Shown here: piece by piece, positions 44,758 to 53,835 of the stretch | Numbering within the stretch: position 1 is the first letter of the stretch | Layout: every line of letters starts with the position of its first letter | Source: an uncultured Pelagibacteraceae bacterium | GTDB taxonomy: Bacteria > Pseudomonadota > Alphaproteobacteria > Pelagibacterales > Pelagibacteraceae | Assembly (NCBI GenBank): GCA_902579105.1 | Contig: CACHFM010000001.1 | Span: forward strand, 62,001 to 126,000 | Reading direction: 5' to 3' | DNA: 64,000 nucleotides | The notes under the pieces: model-generated | Database searches by the model: none | Seen by the model: only the letters and a program-made list of their open reading frames with translations | Told to the model about the DNA's origin: nothing | Position numbers and translations under genes: made by a program

Positions 44758-44792
44758 CGCCTCACATACAAATTGTAATGAGAGGCGCTTTT
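44758..44792. terminator. Bidirectional intrinsic terminator between carD and the basic mini-ORF
   Basis: CGCCTCACATACAAATTGTAATGAGAGGCGCTTTT with an A-run upstream that becomes a T-run on the other strand. Confidence 0.8.
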
Positions 44793-44811
44793 AATAAAGA
44801 TTACTAAGTTA

Positions 44812-44895
44812 CTATCTTCTTCTTCTTTTCTTAGCCTTTTTCTTTTTAGCTTTTTTCTTAGTTTTCTTTGCAGCTTTTTTTCTTCTTTTAGCCAT
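44812..44895 (-). CDS. 27-aa extremely basic Lys/Arg/Ala peptide
   Basis: Read by hand on the minus strand: MAKRRKKAAKKTKKKAKKKKAKKRRRR*; followed by the terminator hairpin at 44758-44792; absent from the ORF track because of length. Confidence 0.7.
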   Translation of the reverse strand: MAKRRKKAAKKTKKKAKKKKAKKRRRR

Positions 44896-45095
44896 CTTTA
44901 GCTCCATGTTAAAGTTAAACGAATCAATTGATTCGTTATTAATATATTTTTATTTTTTTATATAAGTTATGTCAATTCTTTAATTAAATTGAAAAATTAT
45001 TAAAAAATTTTTTTTTATTTTTTATTTTTTTTTAATTTTATTTAATTAATTTAGTTAATGTTTATGCGGATAATATACAACTTAAAAAATATAAT

Positions 45096-46826
45096 TTAAT
45101 AAAGTTTTTCCAATTGATTTTTATATTTTTCTATAACTTTTTTTCTTTTTACTTTCATTGTTGGTGTCATTAAACCATTTTCTATAGAAAAATTTTCGTC
45201 TATTAATTGAATTTTTTTTATTTTTTCTAACAAAGTTAATTTTTTATTAATTTTATCAATTACATTATTAATTTTTTCTTTTTCTTTTAAAAAATCTTTA
45301 CTTGGTACTATTAATGCAACCAAATAATTTTTTTTATCTCCATAAACCATACATTGATCAATTTCTGGTTCATTTGTAATCATATTTTCAATTTTAGCTG
45401 GTGAAATATTGTCTCCTCCTGCGCTTACAATAATATCTTTTTTCCTGTCAGTAATTTTTAAATAACCATCTTCTGGATCTATTTCTCCTATATCACCTGT
45501 ATGAAGCCATCCATCAATAATTACTTTGTCGGTTTCTTCTTTTTTGTTCCAATATCCCAACATTACATTTTCACCTTTAACTAAAATTTCTCCATCATTA
45601 GCAATTTTTACTTTGTTTCCTTTAAAAGGAGGACCAACAGTTTCTACTTTTATCTTGTGTATAGGATTACAACTTACTACTGGGGATGTTTCAGTTAAAC
45701 CATAACCTTGAAGTGTAGGTAGTCCTACAGAATTCAAAAATTCTCCAATTTCTTTATCTAAAGCACCTCCACCAGAAACAAAAGCTTTTAAATTTCCACC
45801 AAACTGCTTTTTTATTTTTTTTCTAACTAATGCTTCAACTATTAAATTTAGTAATTTTTCAGAAAATGTCATTTTTTGATTTAACAATTTTTTTTTACCC
45901 AATCGAAGAGTTGCATGAATTAATTTAGCTTTAAAACCTGTTTGTTTTTTTAGGTTAATATTAATTTTATTATAAAGATTTTGATAAAATCTTGGTACAG
46001 CTGTCATAATTGTAGGTTTTGCTTCAGATATATTTTCTAAAAGTTTTTCAATTTTTTCAGCATAGAAAACTTTTGCTCCAACAGCTATCTGAGCAAATTG
46101 TACACTATGTTCATAGGAATGAGAAAGAGGAAGCCAAGTTAAAAATACTGGTCTTGAATTAAATAATGGTTTCATAATTTCACAAGCTCCTACAAGATTA
46201 TTTAAAATTCCACCATGACTCAAAATTACTCCTTTAGGATTCCCACCAGTTCCTGAAGTATAAATTATACAAGCAGGTGATGTTCTTTTTAATTTATTAT
46301 TTTGGATTTTATCTTCTTCTAATAAAATATTTTTTAATATTGAACTAAAATCCAAATATTTTTCTTTGTCATTTAAATTTAAATTGTTAATTACATTATT
46401 AACTTCATCTAATGTAATAACTTTTTTAATAAAATGTTTTTCATTAATAGTATTACTTAATTTTTTTAGCATTTCATTATTTGAAACTATAACTAAACTA
46501 GGCTCACAATCTTCAATTAAGTACTTATAATCCTCTTCTGTATATGTTGTATAAGCAGGTACCGTAATTCCACCTGATAACATGATTGCTAAATCAGAAA
46601 TAAACCATTCAGGTCTATTCTCTGATACTAAAAGACATCTATCGCCTTCTTTTATGTTTTCTTTTATTGTTTTTGATAGTTTTAAAATATTTTTTTGTGT
46701 TTCTTCCCATGTATATGTTTTTTTATTATTTGGATTTAACCATTCCAAAAAAATACTTTTTTTATTTTGTTTATCTACTTGATAAGAAAATAATTCAATT
46801 AAACTGTTTAAACTATCTAAATTCAT
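45096..46826 (-). CDS. Long-chain acyl-CoA synthetase (AMP-binding)
   Basis: CIIYTSGTGGNPKGVILSHGG, LQGYGLTETSPVVSCNP, GWLHTGDIGEIDPEDGYLKITDRKKDIIVSAGGDNISP. Confidence 0.92.
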   Translation of the reverse strand: MNLDSLNSLIELFSYQVDKQNKKSIFLEWLNPNNKKTYTWEETQKNILKLSKTIKENIKEGDRCLLVSENRPEWFISDLAIMLSGGITVPAYTTYTEEDYKYLIEDCEPSLVIVSNNEMLKKLSNTINEKHFIKKVITLDEVNNVINNLNLNDKEKYLDFSSILKNILLEEDKIQNNKLKRTSPACIIYTSGTGGNPKGVILSHGGILNNLVGACEIMKPLFNSRPVFLTWLPLSHSYEHSVQFAQIAVGAKVFYAEKIEKLLENISEAKPTIMTAVPRFYQNLYNKININLKKQTGFKAKLIHATLRLGKKKLLNQKMTFSEKLLNLIVEALVRKKIKKQFGGNLKAFVSGGGALDKEIGEFLNSVGLPTLQGYGLTETSPVVSCNPIHKIKVETVGPPFKGNKVKIANDGEILVKGENVMLGYWNKKEETDKVIIDGWLHTGDIGEIDPEDGYLKITDRKKDIIVSAGGDNISPAKIENMITNEPEIDQCMVYGDKKNYLVALIVPSKDFLKEKEKINNVIDKINKKLTLLEKIKKIQLIDENFSIENGLMTPTMKVKRKKVIEKYKNQLEKLY

Positions 46827-46833
46827 AATCTTT

Positions 46834-46918
46834 TGGTGGGCGAAGAGAGAATCGAACTCTCACTTCTTGCGAAACACGATTTTGAGTCGTGCGCGTCTAC
46901 CAGTTCCGCCATTCGCCC
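46834..46918 (-). tRNA. tRNA-Leu (anticodon CAA)
   Basis: Reverse complement GGGCGAATGGCGGAACTGGTAGACGCGCACGACTCAAAATCGTG...GAGAGTTCGATTCTCTCTTCGCCCACCA. Confidence 0.94.
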
Positions 46919-46982
46919 TTTATATATTAATTAAATAATATTTTAAATAGTATAAGAACTAAAATTATAATAAAACCAAAAA

Positions 46983-47588
46983 ATGTTTAATAGACTTTAC
47001 AAAAAATGTTTAATTTTAGCAGCACATAAAAGTTCAAATTTTTTTTTGGGCCTTGTATCGTTTGTTGAAAGTTCTTTCTTTCCTATACCTCCAGATGTCA
47101 TGATTATCCCTATGGTTATAGCAAAAAAGAAAAGTTACTTAAAAATCTTTTTTATAGCATCAATATTTTCAGTCTTAGGAGGTGTTTTTGGTTATATGCT
47201 TGGTGCTATCTTTTTTGATTTAGCAATAAATGTAATAGAATTTTATGGATATGAAAACAAAGTTGATATTTTAAAAAATAATTTGTCTGAAGGTGAAGGT
47301 TTTCTTGCTTGGTTGAGTATTCTTTTTTTGGCTGGTTTTACTCCTTTGCCATATAAAGCATTCACTATCGCAAGTGGATTAATCGGTTTCAATATATTAA
47401 TATTTATAATAGTAAGTTTAATATCAAGAAGTCTAAGATTTTTCATTATCTCATATCTATCTTATAAATTTGGTGATTTATTTACAGAATTTATGAATAA
47501 GCATGGATCAAAATGGTTTACTATTTTAGGCTTATTGTTAATTTTAATATTTGTTATCCTTCTTTTAATTTTAAAATTTAATGCTTAA
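46983..47588 (+). CDS. YqaA/DedA-like SNARE-associated membrane protein
   Basis: FVESSFFPIPPDVMIIPMVIA, LAGFTPLPYKAFTIASGLIGFN. Confidence 0.88.
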   Translation: MFNRLYKKCLILAAHKSSNFFLGLVSFVESSFFPIPPDVMIIPMVIAKKKSYLKIFFIASIFSVLGGVFGYMLGAIFFDLAINVIEFYGYENKVDILKNNLSEGEGFLAWLSILFLAGFTPLPYKAFTIASGLIGFNILIFIIVSLISRSLRFFIISYLSYKFGDLFTEFMNKHGSKWFTILGLLLILIFVILLLILKFNA

Positions 47589-48066
47589 TTTAGACAAAAA
47601 AAATTTAATTAAAATTACTTTTTTAGTAAGTTTATTTGCATTAATTTTTGCTTACTTCGTCGAATATGTTCTAGGTTACCAACCTTGCAATCTGTGTTTA
47701 ATTGAAAGAATACCTTACTTGTTAGCACTAATTATAATCATAATTAACTATAAGTTTAATCATTTGGAAAAATATTTAATACTTTTATTAATATTTGTTT
47801 TTTTAACTGGTACATTAATATCATTATATCATTTGGGTATAGAACAAGGTTTTATTGAAGAATCTCCTTTGTGTGATCTAAAAAATAGTTCAAAAATCTT
47901 ATCTAAAGAAGCAATATTAAAACAATTAGAAGAAAGGATTGTTAGCTGCAAAGATGTAGCATTTAAAATTTTTGGTTTTTCACTTACAACTTTTAATATA
48001 ATTATATCTTTAATAATAACTATAGTTTTTACAAAAATATATTTAACACATGAAAAAAACAAATAA
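47581..48066 (+). CDS. dsbB: Disulfide bond formation protein DsbB-like
   Basis: GYQPCNLCLIERIPYLLAL, periplasmic Cys pair (SPLCDL...IVSCKD), four TM segments. Confidence 0.87.
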   Translation: MLNLDKKNLIKITFLVSLFALIFAYFVEYVLGYQPCNLCLIERIPYLLALIIIIINYKFNHLEKYLILLLIFVFLTGTLISLYHLGIEQGFIEESPLCDLKNSSKILSKEAILKQLEERIVSCKDVAFKIFGFSLTTFNIIISLIITIVFTKIYLTHEKNK

Positions 48067-48583
48067 AAAAAAAGTTGAAGAGTTTATAAGAGTGGACCAC
48101 GCTGGCGAGCGTGGTGCTATAAAAATATATGAAGGTCAATTACTAGCTTTAAATACTTTTATTAAAAATGATAAATTAAAAAAAACAATTAAAGATATGA
48201 AAGAGCATGAAAAAGAACATTGTAATTATTTTGAAAATGAAATTAAAAAAAGAAATATTAAACCTACAAAACTATTACCTTTGTGGGATTTATTAGGTAT
48301 TGGATTAGGATTTAGCTCAACTATTCTTGGAAATAAAGCTGCTATGTTATGTACAGCCTCAGTTGAAGAAGTTATCCAAGAGCACTACGCAAATCAAATA
48401 AAACAACTTAATTCAGATGAAAAAAAATTAAAAAATAAAATTATTAAATTCAGAGAAGATGAAATAGCCCATAAAGATATAGCTTATGAAGAAGGTGCAA
48501 CTAAAGAAGGTCTTTATTCAATATTAGATAAAATTATTAAAACAGGTTCAAGAATTGCTATAAATATATCTGAAAAAATCTAA
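48050..48583 (+). CDS. coq7: Coq7-type demethoxyubiquinone hydroxylase
   Basis: IRVDHAGERGAIKIYEGQ, EHEKEHCNYFE, ASVEEVIQEHYANQ, DEIAHKDIAYEEGA di-iron motifs. Confidence 0.94.
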   Translation: MKKTNKKKVEEFIRVDHAGERGAIKIYEGQLLALNTFIKNDKLKKTIKDMKEHEKEHCNYFENEIKKRNIKPTKLLPLWDLLGIGLGFSSTILGNKAAMLCTASVEEVIQEHYANQIKQLNSDEKKLKNKIIKFREDEIAHKDIAYEEGATKEGLYSILDKIIKTGSRIAINISEKI

Positions 48584-49152
48584 GTTTCTAACTCAACATC
48601 CCAATATAAATAATCCATCCAACTTTTGTGCAAAAAGTTTGGGGGGAAATTTTTACCATTTTTATGAAGATCTTCTGTAGAAGGTCTAAACGGATTTTGA
48701 TTTAATTTCATTCCAGAATATTTAAGCAATTTCCCACCTTTTTTTACATTACACAATGAACAAGCAGTAACGACATTGTCCCAATTGGTTTGACCACCTT
48801 TTGATCTTGGTAATAAATGATCAAAAGTTAATTCTTCATTACTTCCACAATATTGGCATGAAAACTTATCTCTTAAAAATACATTAAATCTTGTAAAGCT
48901 TGGTTTTGTTTGAGGTATAATATAATCTTTTAAAGCAATAACACTTGGCAATTGCATAGTAAATGAAGGACTTCTTATAGTTCGATCATAATTACTTACA
49001 ATAATTACTCTTTCTAAAAAAACTGATTTTACAGTATCTTGCCAAGACCATAAAGATAAGGGATAATAACTTAATGGTCTATAGTCCGCATTAAGGACTA
49101 ATGCTGGACATTTTTCTAATGAAACGTCTTGTTCAAAAAAATTATTCATCAA
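48580..49152 (-). CDS. HNH endonuclease
   Basis: FSCQYCGSNEELTFDHLLPRSKGGQTNWDNVVTACSLCNVKKG. Confidence 0.92.
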   Translation of the reverse strand: MMNNFFEQDVSLEKCPALVLNADYRPLSYYPLSLWSWQDTVKSVFLERVIIVSNYDRTIRSPSFTMQLPSVIALKDYIIPQTKPSFTRFNVFLRDKFSCQYCGSNEELTFDHLLPRSKGGQTNWDNVVTACSLCNVKKGGKLLKYSGMKLNQNPFRPSTEDLHKNGKNFPPNFLHKSWMDYLYWDVELET

Positions 49153-49196
49153 TCTTTTTTAACTCAGTTAAGTAATTTTATCAATAATTAGTAATA

Positions 49197-49847
49197 TTAA
49201 AATTTTTTTAAAATATAATTTAGAGCTGTACTTGATGCCTCTATAGGAATATGATGATCACAATTTTTAATTAATAATGTTTGAACCTCTACATTATTTC
49301 TTATTAAAAAATCTTTTGCTTCCAGTAAGTGTGTTGATGGCACTACCTGATCCATATCTCCATGAATCAATAAAGTTTTTGTAGAATTTTTTATTCTATC
49401 CTTTAAATTATCTTTATCAATAATTTTTCCAGAAAATCCTACAATGCAGGAAAAATTTTCTTCTGCAGTAAGTCCAACATTTAATGACATCATGCATCCT
49501 TGACTAAAACCAGATAAACATATTTGATTATTAGTTAAATTAAATTCTTTTCTAATTTCTCTAATAAATTGATTAATTTTATTTTCAGCTTTAATTGACT
49601 GTTGTAATATATATTCAGGATCTTCTTTAGTTAAGTCAAACCATTGATAACCTGAAGGATTTATAGAGCAGGCTTCATGTCCATTTGGACAAATAAATAC
49701 TGTGTTAGGCATATGTCTCTTCCAATTTAAAGATAACATACTTATATCTTTACCGTCTCCTCCATATCCATGAAGTAAAATAACAGCATTCTTAATTTCA
49801 ATTTCTTTTTCAGGTTTAATTATTATGGAATCTAAACAAAATGACAT
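49197..49847 (-). CDS. Alpha/beta hydrolase (carboxylesterase/phospholipase family)
   Basis: VILLHGYGGDGKD, ICLSGFSQGCMMSLNVGL, LLIHGDMDQVVP. Confidence 0.88.
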   Translation of the reverse strand: MSFCLDSIIIKPEKEIEIKNAVILLHGYGGDGKDISMLSLNWKRHMPNTVFICPNGHEACSINPSGYQWFDLTKEDPEYILQQSIKAENKINQFIREIRKEFNLTNNQICLSGFSQGCMMSLNVGLTAEENFSCIVGFSGKIIDKDNLKDRIKNSTKTLLIHGDMDQVVPSTHLLEAKDFLIRNNVEVQTLLIKNCDHHIPIEASSTALNYILKKF

Positions 49848-49853
49848 ATTTAA

Positions 49854-50363
49854 TTAATTATAATCTTTAAGCCAATCAATAAATTTTTTATCATTAAAGT
49901 CAATGGAACCAATTATTCTTGCAAATTCTTCTCCATTCTTATTAATAAATATTGAAGTTGGAATTCCGCGTAATGAAAATATTTTAGAAAGAGTTACTGG
50001 TGCATCAAAGTAAGATTCAAAATTTTTAATATTTAAATTTTTAAAAAAATTATTAACTTTTTTAGGATTTTCTTTACTAATATTAATTGCAAAAATCTTT
50101 AAATTATTTAATTCAGGATTAACTTGAAGTCTATCTAGAGACGGCATTTCTTCTTTGCAAGGTTCACACCAAGTTGCCCAAAAATTTAATATAATTAGAT
50201 TTTCATTAAAATCTTTAATATTAATTTTTTGACTATTTTTGTCTAAAAAAATTACATTATTGTATATTTTTGGGTGTTTATGAATAATAATATTTTTTAT
50301 TTCAGGTAATTCATTGGCCATTACATTTGTTATGAAAAAAATAAATAATATTAAAAATCTCAT
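49854..50363 (-). CDS. TlpA-like thioredoxin family protein
   Basis: Signal peptide; LNFWATWCEPCKEEMPSLDRL; GIPTSIFINKNGE. Confidence 0.9.
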   Translation of the reverse strand: MRFLILFIFFITNVMANELPEIKNIIIHKHPKIYNNVIFLDKNSQKINIKDFNENLIILNFWATWCEPCKEEMPSLDRLQVNPELNNLKIFAINISKENPKKVNNFFKNLNIKNFESYFDAPVTLSKIFSLRGIPTSIFINKNGEEFARIIGSIDFNDKKFIDWLKDYN

Positions 50364-50387
50364 GTTAAATAGGTATAATTAAATATC

Positions 50388-51779
50388 ATGACAAAAAATA
50401 AAAACAACCAGGCAATATGGAACACTCGAATTAAAAAAAGCGCTTCAACTTTATTTCAAAAGGTCGGTAATTCTATAAATATAGATAAAAGACTTTATAA
50501 AGAAGATATCCAAGGATCAATTGCTCATGTCGAAATGTTGTTTAAACAAAAAATAATTTCATTTAAAATTAAAAATAAAATTATCTATGGTTTAAATAAA
50601 ATAGAAAAAGAAATTTCGAATAAAAAATTTGATTTTAATAAGAAATATGAAGATATTCATATAAATATTGAAAAAAGACTTTTCCAAATCATTGGAGAAG
50701 AAGCAGGATATATCCACACAGCAAGATCAAGAAATGATCAAGTAATTACAGATTTTAAAATTTGGATAAGATCTGCAACGAAAGAAATTAATATTAATTT
50801 AGATAAAGTAATTAAAAGTACAATAAAATTAGCTGAAAAAAATATTGATACTATTATGCCTGGTTTTACTCATCTTAAAAATGCTCAAGCTATTTCTTTT
50901 GCTCATTACTTGATGGCTTATGTTGAAATGTTTAGTAGAGACAAAAAAAGATTTTTAAATAATTTAGATAACTTAGAAGAAAGTCCTTTGGGAGTTGCTG
51001 CCTTAGCAGGAACTTCTTTCAACATTGATAGAAATTATACTGCCAAAAAACTTGGTTTTAAAAAACCTACTAATAATTCAATCGATACAGTTTCAGATAG
51101 GGATTTCGTTTTAGATTTTTTATACTCAGTCTCAGTTTGCTCTATGCATATTTCTAGAATTTCTGAAGAGTTGATCATTTGGAATTCAGAAGGTTTTAGC
51201 TTAATAAATTTATCGGATAAAATTGTAACTGGATCATCAATAATGCCACAAAAGAAAAATCCAGATATGCTTGAATATTTAAGAGGAAAAACTGGCAAAA
51301 CTTATGGAAATTTATTTTCTATGCTTACAATTCTAAAAGGTTTGCCAATATCATATTTTAAAGATCTTCAAGATGATAAGGAGATTGTTTTTCAATCTAA
51401 TGATAATCTAATTAATTGTCTTAAAGTATTTGATGAAATTCTAAAAAATTCTAGCTCTAATAAAAAGCGTATGCTAGAACTTGCTAATTCTGGATACATT
51501 ACTGCAACAGACTTAGCTGATTATTTAGTAAAAAATCACTCAATGTCATTTAGAAAAGCTTATCAAAAAACTGCTTCAATAGTTAATTTTGCAGAAAAAA
51601 AGAAAAAAAATCTTGGTGATCTAACAATAGAAGAATTAAAAAAAATTGAACCAAAACTAACAAATGATGTCTTAAAAGTGTTTGATTTAAAGAATTCTAT
51701 TAATTCTAAAAAATCATATGGTGGAACATCTTTTGATAATATTAAAAAAATGATAATGAAATATAAAAAACAAAAATGA
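50388..51779 (+). CDS. argH: Argininosuccinate lyase
   Basis: HTARSRNDQVITDFKIWIR, GSSIMPQKKNPDMLEYLRGKTG. Confidence 0.97.
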   Translation: MTKNKNNQAIWNTRIKKSASTLFQKVGNSINIDKRLYKEDIQGSIAHVEMLFKQKIISFKIKNKIIYGLNKIEKEISNKKFDFNKKYEDIHINIEKRLFQIIGEEAGYIHTARSRNDQVITDFKIWIRSATKEININLDKVIKSTIKLAEKNIDTIMPGFTHLKNAQAISFAHYLMAYVEMFSRDKKRFLNNLDNLEESPLGVAALAGTSFNIDRNYTAKKLGFKKPTNNSIDTVSDRDFVLDFLYSVSVCSMHISRISEELIIWNSEGFSLINLSDKIVTGSSIMPQKKNPDMLEYLRGKTGKTYGNLFSMLTILKGLPISYFKDLQDDKEIVFQSNDNLINCLKVFDEILKNSSSNKKRMLELANSGYITATDLADYLVKNHSMSFRKAYQKTASIVNFAEKKKKNLGDLTIEELKKIEPKLTNDVLKVFDLKNSINSKKSYGGTSFDNIKKMIMKYKKQK

Positions 51780-51907
51780 TTAAAAAAATTTTTCTAACTT
51801 TATTATTTTGTTGCATAATCGTTTCTTGTGGAAAAAAAGGAGAACCAGAATATGATGACCTTAAAAAAAAGGCGAAAATGCAAACTTTCCTCACTAATGA
51901 GGCTTAA
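51776..51907 (+). CDS. Small lipoprotein (YifL/LptM-like)
   Basis: Hand-read ORF MIKKIFLTLLFCCIIVSCGKKGEPEYDDLKKKAKMQTFLTNEA; lipobox IVSC followed by GKKGEPE; ATGA overlap with argH stop; stop abuts lysA start. Confidence 0.8.
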   Translation: MIKKIFLTLLFCCIIVSCGKKGEPEYDDLKKKAKMQTFLTNEA

Positions 51908-53121
51908 TGAAATATATTAATAAAAAACTAAAAATTGAAAGTATTAATATACAAAATATTGCTAAAAAATTTGGTACACCAGCTTATTGCTATTCATACA
52001 AACAATTAAAAGAAAATATTAATAATTTTAAAAAAAATTTTAAATCATTTTCTCCATTAATATGTTTCGCAATTAAATCTAATACTAATGTAAATTTAAT
52101 TAAAGAAATAAAGAAATTTGGATTAGGAGCAGATGTAGTATCAATGGGAGAGCTTATGATGGCTATTAAAGCTGGAATAAATCCAAAAAAAATTATTTTT
52201 TCAGGAGTTGGCAAAACATCTAATGAAATAAGTTATGCAATTGATAAAAAAATATTTTTAATTAATGCTGAGTCAAAAAGCGAAATCATGGAAATTAATA
52301 GAATAGCGAAATTAAAAAGAAAAAAAATACAAATTGGTATTAGATTAAATCCCAATACAGATGCAAAAACTTTAAATCAAATTTCAACTGGAAAAAAAGA
52401 AAACAAATTTGGTGTTAATAAAAAAACATTTTTTGAAATAATTAATAACTTTAAAAATTATAAAAATATTGAACTAAAATGTCTTAGTGTACATATTGGA
52501 AGCCAAATTTTAGATCATAAACCATATGAAAAAATGTTAAATGTTGTAAGCAAAATTTTAAACCAAACAAACCATAAATTTGAATTTATTGATCTAGGAG
52601 GTGGCATGGGTATTTCTTATGATGATAATAGTAAAAAACTTAATTATAAAAAATATAATATTGCAATCAAAAGATTTTTAAAAAATCACAAATCAAAAAT
52701 AATATTTGAACCAGGTAGATCAATCGTAGGAAATATAGGTATTTTGATCTCAAAAATAATTTATATTAAAGAAACTGAAAAAAAAAATTTTATTATTCTA
52801 GATGCGGCTATGAATGATCTAATGAGACCTGCATTATATGGGACTAATCATAAAATATTACCATCAATAAAAACAAATATAAATTCTAAGAAAACTTATG
52901 AATTTGTTGGTCCAATTTGTGAAAGTACAGATAAATTTACAACATTAAAAAATTTTCAAAAATTAAAAGAAAAAGATCTTATCGTAATATGTGATGTTGG
53001 TGCATATGGAATGTCACTAAGCTCCAATTACAATCTAAGACCTAAAGCTATAGAATTATTAATTAAAACATCAAAAATTATAGTTATTAAAAAAAGACAA
53101 AAGCACAAAGATTTAATGTAG
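51907..53121 (+). CDS. lysA: Diaminopimelate decarboxylase
   Basis: FAIKSNTNVNLIKEIKKFGLGADVVSMGEL, SVHIGSQILD, FIDLGGGMGISY, PGRSIVGNIGIL. Confidence 0.96.
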   Translation: MKYINKKLKIESINIQNIAKKFGTPAYCYSYKQLKENINNFKKNFKSFSPLICFAIKSNTNVNLIKEIKKFGLGADVVSMGELMMAIKAGINPKKIIFSGVGKTSNEISYAIDKKIFLINAESKSEIMEINRIAKLKRKKIQIGIRLNPNTDAKTLNQISTGKKENKFGVNKKTFFEIINNFKNYKNIELKCLSVHIGSQILDHKPYEKMLNVVSKILNQTNHKFEFIDLGGGMGISYDDNSKKLNYKKYNIAIKRFLKNHKSKIIFEPGRSIVGNIGILISKIIYIKETEKKNFIILDAAMNDLMRPALYGTNHKILPSIKTNINSKKTYEFVGPICESTDKFTTLKNFQKLKEKDLIVICDVGAYGMSLSSNYNLRPKAIELLIKTSKIIVIKKRQKHKDLM

Positions 53122-53133
53122 CTTTTGATAAAA

Positions 53134-53835
53134 ATGATTAAAAGCTCAATATTTTCAATTTTCTTTTTTACTGGAATAATTATTATTTCATTAATTTTTT
53201 TACCTGCATTTTTTTTACCCCAGAAAATTGTTTTATTTGGAGGAAAATTAATGGGTTATTGGGCTAGTTTTTGTTTAAAGTTTTTTTTATCAACAAAGAT
53301 TATAATTAAGGGCAAAGAGAATATCGTTAGAGATGAAAAATTTTTTATTGCATCATCGCATCAATCAATGTTTGAAACATTTTTCTTACAAACTGTATTT
53401 AATTCACCGGTCTTTATTTTAAAAAAAGAATTACTTCTAATTCCTATTTTTGGTTGGTATTTGAAAAAAATTGGATCTATTTCTATTAAGAGAAATAAAG
53501 TTACGAAAGATAATTTGGGATTTTTTCATGATATTTCTCTATTAATTGCTAATTCAAAACGACCAATTATAATTTTTCCTCAAGGAACAAGAAGTTTACC
53601 TAATGAAAGAACTCCATTTAAGAAAGGAGCTTCAAGAATTTATGAAGAATTAAAAATTACTTGTCAACCAGTTGCGATTAATTCCGGTTATGTTTGGCCT
53701 AAAAAAGGCATAAAGCATAGCAATAGAACTATTACTATTTCAATTTTAAAACCAATAAATGCAGGAATTTCAAAAAATGAATTTATTAAAATTTTAGAAA
53801 ACAATATTTATTCAGAACTTGATTTATTAAACTAA
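53134..53835 (+). CDS. PlsC-like 1-acylglycerol-3-phosphate acyltransferase
   Basis: SSHQSMFETFF, IIIFPQGTRSLPNERTPFKKGASRIYE; ATG at 53134 preferred over the upstream TTG at 53125. Confidence 0.88.
   Translation: MIKSSIFSIFFFTGIIIISLIFLPAFFLPQKIVLFGGKLMGYWASFCLKFFLSTKIIIKGKENIVRDEKFFIASSHQSMFETFFLQTVFNSPVFILKKELLLIPIFGWYLKKIGSISIKRNKVTKDNLGFFHDISLLIANSKRPIIIFPQGTRSLPNERTPFKKGASRIYEELKITCQPVAINSGYVWPKKGIKHSNRTITISILKPINAGISKNEFIKILENNIYSELDLLN

Noticed and set aside
44941-45090. Low-complexity A/T stretch between the basic mini-ORF and the acyl-CoA synthetase
   Set aside because: No ordered repeats or stem visible beyond base composition; not supported as an element
53134-53835. HX4E rather than HX4D motif in the PlsC-like protein
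   Set aside because: Glu at this position occurs in other bacterial acyltransferases of the family, so not notable
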